Source: Pseudolysobacter antarcticus (GTDB lineage Bacteria > Pseudomonadota > Gammaproteobacteria > Xanthomonadales > Rhodanobacteraceae). From it: a stretch of DNA of 64,000 nt. How positions within the stretch are numbered: position 1 is the first letter of the stretch; each line of letters begins with the position of its first letter. The position numbers were made by a program, and so were the translations under genes. Below the pieces are notes generated by a model. That model saw only the letters and a program-made list of their open reading frames with translations, was not told the DNA's origin and did not search any database. Shown piece after piece: positions 47,300 through 57,485 of this stretch. The stretch spans positions 1,240,001 to 1,304,000 of the forward strand of contig NZ_CP035704.1 in assembly GCF_004168365.1 (NCBI RefSeq), read 5' to 3'.

Positions 47300-48265
47300 A
47301 TGAACCGTATCGACACGCGACCGCTGGCGATTTTCCTGATGGGGCCGACCGCTTCGGGCAAGACCGCGCTGGCGGTGCATCTGGCCGAACGTTTTGCGCT
47401 GGATTTGATCAGCGTCGATTCGGCGCTGGTGTATCGCGGCATGGATATTGGCACCGCAAAACCCGATGCCGAAACGCTGAGCCGGTTTCCGCATCGACTC
47501 ATCGACATTCGTGATCCGCACGAGAATTATTCAGCCGGCGAATTTCGCGAAGATGCCTTGCGCGAGATGCAGGCGATCACCGCGACCAATCGCGTGCCGC
47601 TTTTGGTCGGTGGCACCAGCCTGTATTTTCGTGCGTTGCAGCGTGGCCTGTCGGATCTGCCGGATGCCGACCAACAACTGCGCGAGGAACTGTCGCGCGA
47701 AGGCGAGCAGCTCGGCTGGCCGGCCATGCATGCGCGCCTGGCAACACTCGATCCGCTCGCAGCGACCCGCATCAAGCCGATGGATGCACAACGCATCCAG
47801 CGCGCGCTGGAAGTGATAACACTCACCGGCCGACCGTTGTCGGAATTGCAGGCCGGCATCACGCAGCGGTTTCCGTATCGTGTGCTCAAGCTCGCGCTGA
47901 TGCCGGCGGATCGCGTCGAGTTGCACGCACGCATCGCCGAGCGTTTTGACCTGATGCTCGAACAAGGTCTGCTCGCCGAAGTGCAAACGTTGCATGCGCG
48001 CGGTGATTTGCACGCGGCGATGCCGGCGTTGCGGGCGGTCGGTTATCGGCAAGGCTGGCAACATCTCGACAACGAGTTTGGCATTGAGGAGTTTCGCGAT
48101 CGCGGAATCTTCGCTACCCGTCAGCTGGCGAAACGCCAGATCACCTGGCTGCGCTCCGAGTTGGATGTGCGCTGGGTTGAACCGCTGCGCGCTGGTTGGC
48201 TGGCTCTGGCGCAAGCTGCGGTGCGCAATTTTCTGGCGATACCGGTATCGCCGACATCGGCTTGA
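47300..48265 (+). CDS. miaA: tRNA dimethylallyltransferase
   Basis: 321 residues from ATG 47300. It adds the dimethylallyl group to N6 of A37 in tRNAs that read UNN codons. The P-loop GPTASGKTALAVHLAE, the DSALVYRGMDIGTAKP signature, DPHENYSAGEFRED and VGGTSLYFRALQRGLSDLP are all present, with the C-terminal AVGYRQGW and TRQLAKRQITWLR. The open frame upstream of 47300 is intergenic. It stands first in the conserved miaA-hfq-hflX-hflK-hflC order; mutL, its frequent upstream neighbour, is not there. Confidence 0.96.
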   Translation: MNRIDTRPLAIFLMGPTASGKTALAVHLAERFALDLISVDSALVYRGMDIGTAKPDAETLSRFPHRLIDIRDPHENYSAGEFREDALREMQAITATNRVPLLVGGTSLYFRALQRGLSDLPDADQQLREELSREGEQLGWPAMHARLATLDPLAATRIKPMDAQRIQRALEVITLTGRPLSELQAGITQRFPYRVLKLALMPADRVELHARIAERFDLMLEQGLLAEVQTLHARGDLHAAMPALRAVGYRQGWQHLDNEFGIEEFRDRGIFATRQLAKRQITWLRSELDVRWVEPLRAGWLALAQAAVRNFLAIPVSPTSA

Positions 48266-48311
48266 ATCACCTACGCTTCACACCGATATGACGATATGTG
48301 ATGCGCGCCAT

Positions 48312-48340
48312 TTTCCACGGCCCGATAAAACCAGTAGAAT
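48312..48340 (+). promoter_or_regulatory. Candidate hfq promoter
   Basis: TTTCCA (48312-48317) and TAGAAT (48335-48340) with a 17-base spacer, four and five matches to the sigma-70 consensus. It lies between the miaA stop and hfq, giving hfq a promoter of its own with a leader of about 90 bases, as known for hfq in other gammaproteobacteria. Confidence 0.45.
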
Positions 48341-48437
48341 CGCGTCACTTGAGTCGACCCGCGCCCAGCCCTACATAGAATAGGTGGCCGCGCGAGTTTA
48401 AGGTCGGTTCGCCAGGATTTTGCAAGGGAGAAAAACA

Positions 48438-48704
48438 ATGTCCAAGGGTCAGTCGTTGCAAGATCCGTTCTTGAATGCGTTGCGCCGTGAGCGTGTGCCG
48501 GTTTCGATCTATCTGGTCAACGGCATCAAGTTGCAGGGTACGGTCGAGTCGTTCGATCAATTTGTCGTGTTGCTGCGTAATACCGTCAGCCAGATGGTGT
48601 ACAAGCACGCCATTTCCACCGTGGTTCCGAGTCGCAATGTGCGGATCACGGAAGGCGCCACCGGCGCCGACGATGCCCATGAACCATTAGCCGAAAGCGA
48701 ATAA
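48438..48704 (+). CDS. hfq: RNA chaperone Hfq
   Basis: 88 residues from ATG 48438 ([19 protein letters not shown]), preceded by AAGGGAG. Sm1 motif [25 protein letters not shown] and Sm2 motif with [12 protein letters not shown]; the YKHA core that binds U-rich RNA ends is intact. It forms a hexameric ring that pairs small RNAs with mRNAs. The C-terminal tail is short (about 20 residues) and acidic. The hflX coding region begins four bases after its stop, suggesting coupled translation. Confidence 0.97.
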   Translation: MSKGQSLQDPFLNALRRERVPVSIYLVNGIKLQGTVESFDQFVVLLRNTVSQMVYKHAISTVVPSRNVRITEGATGADDAHEPLAESE

Positions 48705-48708
48705 TCTC

Positions 48709-50046
48709 CTGTTTGATCGATCAAAAAAAGGCGAGCGCGCGCTGCTGCTGCAGCCGCATTGGGTAGGCGAGAACGACCCGACCGCCCTCGAAGAATTCGT
48801 TGAGTTGACGCGTTCCGCGGGCGCGACTGTGGTTGGTACGCTGAGTGCTCGTATCGAGCGGCCGAATCCGAAATTTTTCATCGGCACGGGTAAGGCCGCA
48901 GAACTGGCCGAACAGCGCATCGCGCTCGATGCCGACCTGATCTTGGTCAATCATTCTTTGTCGCCGGTGCAGGAACGTAACCTCGAAAAACTCACCGAGT
49001 GCCGTGTGGTTGACCGCACCGGCTTGATTCTCGATATTTTTTCGCAGCGCGCGCGTTCGCACGAAGGCAAGTTGCAGGTTGAGCTAGCTCAGCTCAAGCA
49101 TATCGCCACGCGCCTCGTGCGCGGTTGGACCCATCTCGATTCGCAGCGCGGCGGTGCCATCGGCAACCGTGGCCCGGGCGAAACCCAACTCGAAATGGAT
49201 CGCCGCCTGCTGGCCGAGCGTGTATTGCAGCTCAGTCGGCGCCTCGACAAAGTACAGGTTCAGCGTGAACAAGCGCGGCGTTCGCGTGTACGCAACTCGG
49301 TTCCGCTGGTTGCGCTGGTCGGTTACACCAACGCCGGCAAATCGACATTATTCAATACGCTCACCGGCGCTGGTGTATACGCCGCCGATCAATTGTTCGC
49401 CACACTCGATCCGACCTTGCGCCGCATCGAAGGCTTGGCCTCGGGCACGTTTGTGCTGGCCGATACCGTGGGTTTTATCCGCGATCTGCCGCACGATCTG
49501 ATCGCTGCGTTCAAGTCGACCTTGGCTGAAACGCGTGACGCCGATCTGCTGTTGCATGTGGTCGATGCCTCCGATCCCGAGCACCACAGTCGCATGGTCG
49601 AAGTCGAAAACGTGCTCAAGGAAATCGGCGCTGACGACGTGCCGCAGGTCATCATCTACAACAAGCTGGATCGTTTGCCGGAGCGCAAACCGCATCTCGA
49701 ATGGACCGACGGCGGCACCACGCCGCGCGTGTGGATGTCCGCGGCCAGTGGCGACGGCCTCGAGTTTTTGCGCGAGGCGATCACACGCAGTCTGATGCGC
49801 GAAAGGGTACATCATTGGCTGCATGTTCCAGCGCAATCCGGACGCTTGCGTGCACGCTTGTTTGAGCTTGGCCTGGTTGCCAGCGAGAAAGCCGAAGATG
49901 CCGGTTGGGCAATGGAAATCGACGCACCACGCGCGATGCTGGAGCAACTTTACGGCCTGCCGAACGGCGATGGCGCGTGGTTGAAGCGCGAATTGCTTGC
50001 CGTACCGGACGCAGCTGCCTACAATTCCACCGCAACCCCGCCATAA
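48709..50046 (+). CDS. hflX: Ribosome-splitting GTPase HflX, apparent CTG start
   Basis: 445 residues. A GTPase that binds the 50S subunit and splits stalled ribosomes. G1 GYTNAGKSTLFN, G3 DTVGFIRDLPH and G4 NKLD are present, with GPGETQLEMDRRL and LVRGWTHLDSQRGG before them. The reading frame is family-like from FDRSKKGERALLLQPHW, the counterpart of the E. coli opening MFDR. The codon directly before this F is CTG at 48709. No ATG, GTG or TTG precedes it back to the in-frame TAG at 48688. The next alternative, TTG at 48805, would delete 32 conserved residues. So either CTG is used, coupled to the hfq stop, or an A was misread. Confidence 0.93.
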   Translation: MFDRSKKGERALLLQPHWVGENDPTALEEFVELTRSAGATVVGTLSARIERPNPKFFIGTGKAAELAEQRIALDADLILVNHSLSPVQERNLEKLTECRVVDRTGLILDIFSQRARSHEGKLQVELAQLKHIATRLVRGWTHLDSQRGGAIGNRGPGETQLEMDRRLLAERVLQLSRRLDKVQVQREQARRSRVRNSVPLVALVGYTNAGKSTLFNTLTGAGVYAADQLFATLDPTLRRIEGLASGTFVLADTVGFIRDLPHDLIAAFKSTLAETRDADLLLHVVDASDPEHHSRMVEVENVLKEIGADDVPQVIIYNKLDRLPERKPHLEWTDGGTTPRVWMSAASGDGLEFLREAITRSLMRERVHHWLHVPAQSGRLRARLFELGLVASEKAEDAGWAMEIDAPRAMLEQLYGLPNGDGAWLKRELLAVPDAAAYNSTATPP

Positions 50047-50140
50047 AAACCCGTTCGATGTTGTGCTGCCTCGATCTTCGCCTTGTAAGGGCTGGCTCGC
50101 AGCCGATATTGAAGGGTTTCAACCGGTTTTCTACCGGCGT

Positions 50141-50159
50141 GGTTGCCGCAGCGGCAACC
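50141..50159. other. Short hairpin in the hflX-hflK gap
   Basis: GGTTGCCG pairs with CGGCAACC over a three-base loop. The 202-base gap before hflK holds no gene. There is no T-run, so this is more likely a transcript structure than a terminator. Confidence 0.35.
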
Positions 50160-50248
50160 CGAATCTCCTGAATGATTGCAATCTCTCTGGTGTGACACCA
50201 AATCTCTGGCGACGGCGTACTTTTGCGCCCGCTGTATTGGAGTGAACG

Positions 50249-51337
50249 ATGGCTTGGAACGAACCGGGTGGCGGCAAACGCGACCCTTGGAAAAGCAACA
50301 ACAAGCCGCCGGATCTCGACGCGCTGTTGAAACGCCTGCAGGCGGCAGTCGGCCAGATTTTCGGCGGTCGCGGCACGGGTTCCGGCGGATCGGGTTCGAG
50401 CCTCGGCATCATCAGCCTCGTCATTGGTGTTGTGGTGGCTTGGTGTGTGTTCGACAGTTGGACTGTGGTCGATGCACGCCAGATTGGCGTCGTGCTGCGC
50501 TTCGGCCAGTTCGAGCGCGTGATGCACGAAGGCTTCAACCTCAAGTTGCCGCGCCCGATCGAGCAAGTCACCAAGGTCGAAGCGACGAAGGTGCGCTCGG
50601 TCGAGGATCAGGTGCGCATGCTGACGCAGGATGAAAATATCATCCAGATCGATTTTAACGTGCAGTACCAGATCGCCGACGCGAAGCATTTTTTGTACAG
50701 CATTCGTGATCCTGACGATACCTTGAAGCAGGCTGCGGAAAGCGCAGTGCGCCAGGTTATTGGCGGCAGCGACATGGATACGGCGTTGTCCGGACAGGGT
50801 TCCGAACTCGTCAGCGAAACTAAGAAAGTGCTGCAGCAGACACTTGATGGCTATGACTCGGGCATCCAGGTGACTGACGTCAATTTCAAGATGGTATCGC
50901 CGCCGAGCGAGGTGCAAAAATCCTTCGATGACGTCAACAGCGCGCGCGAAGACAAGCAGCGCATCGAAAATCAGGCGCAGGCGTATTCCAACAAGGTCGT
51001 GCCCGAAGCGCGCGGCGAAGCCACGCGTATCAAGACCGAAGCCGAAGGTTACAAGGCCGAACGCATTGCGCGTGCCGAAGGCGATGCGCAACGATTTAGC
51101 CTTCTATACGGCCAATACAAGGCCGCACCCGAAGTCACACGCAAGCGTCTGTATCTCGAAACCTTGCAGCAGGTCCTCAGCAGCAGCGTCAAGGTGGTCG
51201 ACATGACCAATGGCAAGAATCTGATTTATTTGCCGCTCGACAAACTCAAGGGCGGCGGCGATGGCGCACCAGTCGATGCCGCCCTTGCACCCGTGCTCGG
51301 CACCGTCAGCGCGACGCCGCACGGAGGTCAGCAATGA
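50249..51337 (+). CDS. hflK: FtsH protease modulator HflK
   Basis: 362 residues. With HflC it forms the large membrane cage around FtsH and limits its proteolysis. A Gly/Pro/Trp-rich cytoplasmic tail (MAWNEPGGGKRDPWKSNNKP) precedes one transmembrane helix (about 50-68, LGIISLVIGVVVAWCVFDSW). The SPFH domain follows (VLRFGQFERVMHEGFNLKLP). A long charged coiled coil (SAREDKQRIENQAQAYSNKV) covers about residues 225-290. Its TGA overlaps the hflC ATG by four bases. Confidence 0.96.
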   Translation: MAWNEPGGGKRDPWKSNNKPPDLDALLKRLQAAVGQIFGGRGTGSGGSGSSLGIISLVIGVVVAWCVFDSWTVVDARQIGVVLRFGQFERVMHEGFNLKLPRPIEQVTKVEATKVRSVEDQVRMLTQDENIIQIDFNVQYQIADAKHFLYSIRDPDDTLKQAAESAVRQVIGGSDMDTALSGQGSELVSETKKVLQQTLDGYDSGIQVTDVNFKMVSPPSEVQKSFDDVNSAREDKQRIENQAQAYSNKVVPEARGEATRIKTEAEGYKAERIARAEGDAQRFSLLYGQYKAAPEVTRKRLYLETLQQVLSSSVKVVDMTNGKNLIYLPLDKLKGGGDGAPVDAALAPVLGTVSATPHGGQQ

Positions 51338-52191
51338 AAACTCTATCCGCGGTACTCGCGCTGCTATTGGTGATGTTGCTCGCTAATTCATTGTTCATCG
51401 TCCGCGAGGGAGAATCTGCCGTGCTGTTGCAGTTCGGTCGCATCGAAGGCTCGAAATTCGAGCCCGGCCTGCATTTCAAATTGCCGTTGATTCAGCAGGT
51501 GCTGAAGTTCGACGCGCGCATCCTGAATCTCGAAGCGTCGCCGGAGCGTTATTTCACGTCCGAGAAAAAGAGTGCGAATGTCGACTTTTTCGTCAAATGG
51601 CAGATCGTCGATGCTGCCGCTTTTTATCGCGCGTTCGGTGGCGATGAATCGGCTGCGGGTTTGCGTCTCGCACCGATCATCAAGGATGCACTGCGCTTCG
51701 AATTCAACTCGCGTCCGTTGCATGAACTGATCGCTGGTGGCCGCACCGACATTACCGAACATGTGCGCGACCAGGCCAACAAGGCGGCACTCACGACGTT
51801 CGGCATTCGTGTTGTCGACGTACGCGTCAAGCGCATCGAGTTGCCCGACGAAGTCAGCGTGACCGTATTCAAGCGCATGCAGACCGAGCGCGAAAAAGTC
51901 GCGAATTCGCTGCGCGCCGAAGGCGAGGAAAAAGCCATCGGCATCCACGCCGACGCCGATCGTCAGGTGCTCGTACTCAAGGCCAACGCGACCAAGGAAG
52001 CGCAAACTGCACGTGGTGATGGCGATGCCAAGGCTGCGGAAATTTATGCGGCAGCTTACGGTCGCGATCCGGAATTCTATGCGTTCTATCGCACGATGGA
52101 AGCCTATCGCGAAACCTTCCGCGACAATAACGGTGTGCTTGTGCTCGATCCGAAATCCGAGTTTTTTCATTACTTCGGTGAGAGTAAATAA
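51334..52191 (+). CDS. hflC: FtsH protease modulator HflC
   Basis: 285 residues, HflK partner. The N-terminal helix MKTLSAVLALLLVMLLANSL anchors it. The SPFH domain has REGESAVLLQFGRI and VDVRVKRIELPDEVS. The coiled coil contains TEREKVANSLRAEGEEKA, and EFYAFYRTMEAYRETF with VLVLDPKSEFFHYF closes the protein as in E. coli HflC. The small DUF2065 gene that often follows hflC is absent; 132 bases later purA begins. Confidence 0.96.
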   Translation: MKTLSAVLALLLVMLLANSLFIVREGESAVLLQFGRIEGSKFEPGLHFKLPLIQQVLKFDARILNLEASPERYFTSEKKSANVDFFVKWQIVDAAAFYRAFGGDESAAGLRLAPIIKDALRFEFNSRPLHELIAGGRTDITEHVRDQANKAALTTFGIRVVDVRVKRIELPDEVSVTVFKRMQTEREKVANSLRAEGEEKAIGIHADADRQVLVLKANATKEAQTARGDGDAKAAEIYAAAYGRDPEFYAFYRTMEAYRETFRDNNGVLVLDPKSEFFHYFGESK

Positions 52192-52254
52192 TGTAGAGAG
52201 CATCGCGACGGATTGTCATCGTCGGGTGTGAATCTTTGCTCGGCTGGTCAATGA

Positions 52255-53616
<1,362 letters not shown>

Positions 53617-53624
53617 ATAAAAAC

Positions 53625-53662
53625 CGATCGTTGGGCGAGACGAAAAGCTCGCTCAACCATCG
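53625..53662. terminator. Bidirectional hairpin between purA and the hydrolase gene
   Basis: Fifteen positions pair with two mismatches or G-T pairs (53625-53639 with 53648-53662), loop of eight bases. It lies between two converging genes, nine bases after the purA stop and seven before the hydrolase stop. No strong T-run is present on either side. Confidence 0.65.
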
Positions 53663-53668
53663 TTGCGC

Positions 53669-54568
53669 TTAATGCGCAGCGCGCTGATCGACGTTATGCA
53701 AATAGGCAGTTATCGCCTTGGTCAAAATCGGAATCAGGCCCGCGGCAAGATCGTGACCCATGCCGGGCACGATCAATAGTTCGGCGTTTTTAATTTTTGC
53801 GGCGGTGTCTTTTCCCGCAGCGACGCGCACGAGTGGATCGTCGGCGCCGTGGATTACCAGCGTTGGCGCGCGGATTTTGGGAAGGTCGTTCGAGCGATCG
53901 CCCGAGGCGACGATCGCTAGTAATTGCCGCGCCGCGCCGCCGGGGTAATACGCGCGCTTCAACACTTTTTCCAGGCGTGGCCGCAGCTCTGCTTCGGGCA
54001 TGCGAAAACCCGGGCTTCCGATGACGTCGAAGAGGTGCACGTAATGATCGACGACCTTTTCAAAATTCGCGCGACGCGGAGGTCGTGACAGCAACACTCG
54101 CGATGCGGCGGGCGTCGGGCGCGGCAGGTTTCTTGCGCCGCTGGATGACATGATCGAAATCAGGCTGAGCACACGATCGGGATAATTCGCCGCGATCTGC
54201 TGCGCGATCATGCCGCCCATCGATGCGCCGAGCACATGCGCAGTTTTGATGCCGAGCGCATCGAGAATGCCGATGCTGTCCGCGGCCATATCATCGAGTT
54301 TGTACGCTGCGGGCACGGGCATGTGCAGCACATAACGCAAGGTCGCGCTGAGCATGTTCACGTGCGACTTGGTCTTCACCGAAAGCCCGCTGTCGCGGTT
54401 GTCGAAGCGGATCACGAAATAACCGGCGTCGGCGAGCGCGGTGCAGAATTCATCCGGCCACGATGCGAGTTGCATGCCCAAACCCATGATCAGCAAAAGC
54501 GCGGGATCGCTACGCTGGCCGATCGTTTCGACTTCAAACAAAGCGCCGTTTGCACTGACTTGGGACAT
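53669..54568 (-). CDS. Alpha/beta hydrolase
   Basis: 299 residues starting MSQVSANGALFEVETIG. Nucleophile elbow GASMGGMIAQQIAANYP, oxyanion strand LLLIMGLGMQLASW, acid in VIHGADDPLVRV, and His in VPGMGHDLAAGL. FDNRDSGLS after the first strand is the typical pattern of hydrolases related to TAP-like and epoxide-hydrolase-like esterases. No signal peptide. The substrate is unknown. It is downstream of the two lipid genes (54640 and 55452) on the same strand, 71 bases away, and may be the third member of their operon. Confidence 0.88.
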   Translation of the reverse strand: MSQVSANGALFEVETIGQRSDPALLLIMGLGMQLASWPDEFCTALADAGYFVIRFDNRDSGLSVKTKSHVNMLSATLRYVLHMPVPAAYKLDDMAADSIGILDALGIKTAHVLGASMGGMIAQQIAANYPDRVLSLISIMSSSGARNLPRPTPAASRVLLSRPPRRANFEKVVDHYVHLFDVIGSPGFRMPEAELRPRLEKVLKRAYYPGGAARQLLAIVASGDRSNDLPKIRAPTLVIHGADDPLVRVAAGKDTAAKIKNAELLIVPGMGHDLAAGLIPILTKAITAYLHNVDQRAAH

Positions 54569-54639
54569 GGCGATCTCCGTCGAGCGGAACGCGCCCGCTT
54601 CTCGTTGCAGCGTATTAATGCGTTAGTGTGCTCGAACGA

Positions 54640-55455
54640 TCAGCCCGGGCGATCCGGATCGGGAAACGCCCAGCGTCGCCAGCCATCGCGATGGAACGGT
54701 TTCCATTCGCCTTCCGCTTGCGCCAGGCGATCCGCTATCGCATAAAACGCGGCCGGATTCATGCCGAGACCAACATGGCTCGCGACCACTTCGATACTTT
54801 CGCTGCGCGCCGTGTTTTTTTCCAGGCTGCATTGCCATGCCACGATGCCATCGGTGCGGCTGTAAATTGATGTGGTCGGCACCGGCGGCGTGCGTTTGAT
54901 TTGTTCGTGCAGTTTTGCATCACCGATTTTTTTGCCGCTGGCAAATTCGAACAATCGCCACGCGTTGCTCGCTCGCGGATTGCCAGTGAACGGCGACCCC
55001 AGCGTGATCACATCGCGCACATCTTCGCTGAGCATTTTTGCGAGTTCGCGTGCATACACACCGCCGAGGCTCCAGCCGACCAGACTGACCTTGCAACCAT
55101 GCTCGCGCCGCAGTTCACGCAGGCGCGCGATGCATGATTCGAGCACACCTTCGCGTGGTCCGTAGTTCGGACCGAGTTCCCAGCCGTACGGTTTGAAACC
55201 GCGATCCTGCAAAAACTGGCGCAGCGGCAGCGTTGTGAGATCGCCCGCCGCAAGTCCAGGCAGCACCATCACCGGATGGCCATCGCCGCGCGCCGCGTAA
55301 TGCAGCAGCGGGCTCGCGAGAATACTTGCGCCGAGCTCGAACGGAGCGCGTGATTCCAGCGCCAGCAACCACCATGACGGGGCTTGGGCGAGATCGGCGG
55401 CGGAAAGATTCGGATTCATGCGAGGCTTGGTTTTTGTGGTTGATCGGCTGGTCAT
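54640..55455 (-). CDS. Alpha/beta hydrolase coupled to the wax ester synthase
   Basis: 271 residues. Nucleophile elbow VSLVGWSLGGVYARELAKM, preceded by VMVLPGLAAGDLTTLPLRQ and YGWELGPNYGPREG, and a His region in VASHVGLGMNPAAFY. The closeness of the Ser to ARELAKMLSEDV and the SPF segment recall lipase-type (LipA/PGAP1-like) hydrolases. The ATG overlaps the WS/DGAT stop as ATGA, so the two are translated together. A second start 12 codons downstream (MNPNLSAADL) is possible. Likely role: release or transfer of acyl groups, by inference from the pair. Confidence 0.85.
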   Translation of the reverse strand: MTSRSTTKTKPRMNPNLSAADLAQAPSWWLLALESRAPFELGASILASPLLHYAARGDGHPVMVLPGLAAGDLTTLPLRQFLQDRGFKPYGWELGPNYGPREGVLESCIARLRELRREHGCKVSLVGWSLGGVYARELAKMLSEDVRDVITLGSPFTGNPRASNAWRLFEFASGKKIGDAKLHEQIKRTPPVPTTSIYSRTDGIVAWQCSLEKNTARSESIEVVASHVGLGMNPAAFYAIADRLAQAEGEWKPFHRDGWRRWAFPDPDRPG

Positions 55456-57062
55456 TTTGCGGCGGATTTGGTTGTGCGTTTGCGCGGCGCTGGTTTTGCC
55501 GCGGGCTTGGATTTACCGGCGATTTTCGATGGTGATTTTTTCTTGGTGGAATTCGATTTTGCGGCGGATTTTGTCGCCGCTTTTTTCGCAGGCGTGGTTT
55601 TTTTCACGGTCACGGGTTTGCGTTTTGCAATCTGCACGGCTTTTTTTGCAGGCGCCGGAACTTCATCGGCGCGCAATGCAGCCATTTTCAATTCGTTGAA
55701 TGCTTCCAGCAAATACCGAGCCAGCTCGCGCACGTCCGGCACGGCAGCGGCTCCGGCGATCAAGCCGAAATCCAGCGCGCCGTTGTAACTCTGCACCGTG
55801 ATGTTGAGTGCGAGGCCGTGGATCGGAATCGAGACCGGGAAGTAATTGAGAAAACGCCCACCGGCCAGATACAACGCAAACGGCGGCCCCGGCACGTTGG
55901 AAATAATCACGTTAGCGATCGGCGGAATGCGGCTGGCGAGTTTGGTTTTGCCGTACAACTTGGCCAGCAACGAGAACAGCCACGGAATGCCAAGCGACGG
56001 GAAATCGGTCGGGATCACCGACTTCATGCTGCCGCTGAGCGTCTTGGAATTATCGATCGCCGCGCGGATCGCATGCAGGCGTTGTAGCGGATCGGTTATA
56101 TCGGTTGCCAAGCTTGAAAACAGCATACTGACCTGATTGCTGGCCTGTGTGTTGCCCGCGTCGCGCAGCGATATTGGCACCGCGGCGATCAGCGGTTTGG
56201 TCGGCAGCGCATCGTGATCGCTCAGATACTGGCGCAGCGCGCCGCTGCAGGTTGCGAGCACGATATCGTTGAGTGTGGCATTCAGCAGTTTGCCGAGTTG
56301 CTTGGCATCGGCCAGCGGAATGCTGGCCGTGGCAAAACAGCGTGCTGCGCCGATGGCGACATTCAACGGCGTTTTCGGCCCGAGCGCATAACCGCTCAGC
56401 GCACCGATGCCACTGCTGCGCGGTGAGATGATGAGGCTCGATACCGTGCGCACGGCTTCAGGCACGGCGCGAATCGCCTTCGCATATTGCGCGATCACGT
56501 TACCGAAGGCCGCACCAAACAAGGTGCGTTTGCGCGGCATTTTTTTCGCGAGCTCGGCGGGCGGCGCCTTCATATTGCGCGGCTCTGGCGTGACATCCAG
56601 CAACGCCTGCGCGAGCGCAACACCGGCCTGACCATCCACCGCGGCGTGATGCACCTTGGCGTAAAAACCGATATGCCCGCTCGACAAACCTTCGATCACA
56701 TACACGCGCCATAGCGGACGATCGCGATCGAGCAATTCGCTGTGCAAATCCGCGGTGAGCTGTTCGAGCTGCGCCATCGAGCCGGGCTTGGGCAACTGTA
56801 GGCGCTGCACGTGATGGTCGATATCCGCATCGGCCTCGACCCAGATCGGGTTGGCCAGATCCAGCGCGACGCTCGCGAGGCGGCGACGGAACACCGGCGC
56901 CAGATGCATGCGCGAACTGATGTGTTGTTTCACCGCCTGCGCATAACGGCTGGCGTCATATCCGGGCGGCAGTTCGACCAGATTGAGACTGCCGACATGC
57001 ATCGGCGTTTCGCGCGTTTCGATATGCAGGAACAGCGAATCGAGCCCACTCATATGCTGCAT
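55452..57062 (-). CDS. Wax ester synthase/diacylglycerol acyltransferase with histone-H1-like tail
   Basis: 536 residues. It esterifies fatty alcohols or diacylglycerol with acyl-CoA to make storage lipid at the membrane. The catalytic HHAAVDG is at 138-144. PLWRVYVIEGL, LNDIVLATCSGALRQYL, NQVSMLFSSLATD and NVIISNVPGPPFALYLAG are typical of the family. Residues 470-536 are not: this tail has 20 Lys and 3 Arg, no acidic residue, and AAKK/KPAAK-type repeats as in histone H1 or the PhaF-like granule proteins. The ATG at 57062 follows AAAGGAT. It heads a likely operon with two hydrolases. Confidence 0.93.
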   Translation of the reverse strand: MQHMSGLDSLFLHIETRETPMHVGSLNLVELPPGYDASRYAQAVKQHISSRMHLAPVFRRRLASVALDLANPIWVEADADIDHHVQRLQLPKPGSMAQLEQLTADLHSELLDRDRPLWRVYVIEGLSSGHIGFYAKVHHAAVDGQAGVALAQALLDVTPEPRNMKAPPAELAKKMPRKRTLFGAAFGNVIAQYAKAIRAVPEAVRTVSSLIISPRSSGIGALSGYALGPKTPLNVAIGAARCFATASIPLADAKQLGKLLNATLNDIVLATCSGALRQYLSDHDALPTKPLIAAVPISLRDAGNTQASNQVSMLFSSLATDITDPLQRLHAIRAAIDNSKTLSGSMKSVIPTDFPSLGIPWLFSLLAKLYGKTKLASRIPPIANVIISNVPGPPFALYLAGGRFLNYFPVSIPIHGLALNITVQSYNGALDFGLIAGAAAVPDVRELARYLLEAFNELKMAALRADEVPAPAKKAVQIAKRKPVTVKKTTPAKKAATKSAAKSNSTKKKSPSKIAGKSKPAAKPAPRKRTTKSAAK

Positions 57063-57308
57063 GGATCAGTATCCTTTGCACGGTTCGCGAACACGGTGGT
57101 GGAAGCGGGGATGAGTGGTTGCATGCTTTCTGAGCGGTGGCAGCCTGCCGGTTGCGTACCATGGTACGGCGCAGCGCGGCGCTAAGCCAGCTAGGCGATG
57201 GTAGGGTGCGGGCCTAGTGTAAGTATTCCAGTTGAGCGGGTCCGTGGGCGAGTTGCGCGTGGCAGATCACGGCGAAAGCGCATGCGAAGGCGTTGAGGCG
57301 CAGGGCGA

Positions 57309-57452
57309 TCAGATATGCAGCCCGCCGAGCCCAACCAGGCCGATGATGATCAGGTAAATCGCGACGATGTAATTGAGCAGGCGCGGCACGAGCAGAATCA
57401 GGATGCCGGCGATCAGCGAGATAAGTGGCGTAAGGGCGAGATGAATATTCAT
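57309..57452 (-). CDS. DUF3096 family small membrane protein
   Basis: 47 residues, too short for routine gene calling. The sequence MNIHLALTPLISLIAGIL continues with LVPRLLNYIVAIYLIIIGLVG, almost entirely hydrophobic, and matches the small DUF3096 family (two short helices around a Pro-Arg turn). Function unknown. The start codon is ATG at 57452, with no close SD match. It is oriented like the WS/DGAT gene but separated from it by 246 bases without features. Confidence 0.78.
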   Translation of the reverse strand: MNIHLALTPLISLIAGILILLVPRLLNYIVAIYLIIIGLVGLGGLHI

Positions 57453-57485
57453 GCGTTAATTCCTGCGGCTGGATAGATGGGCGAT

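Noticed and set aside
48805-50046. TTG at 48805 as the hflX start
   Set aside because: It would remove 32 residues that match the conserved N-terminal domain of HflX.
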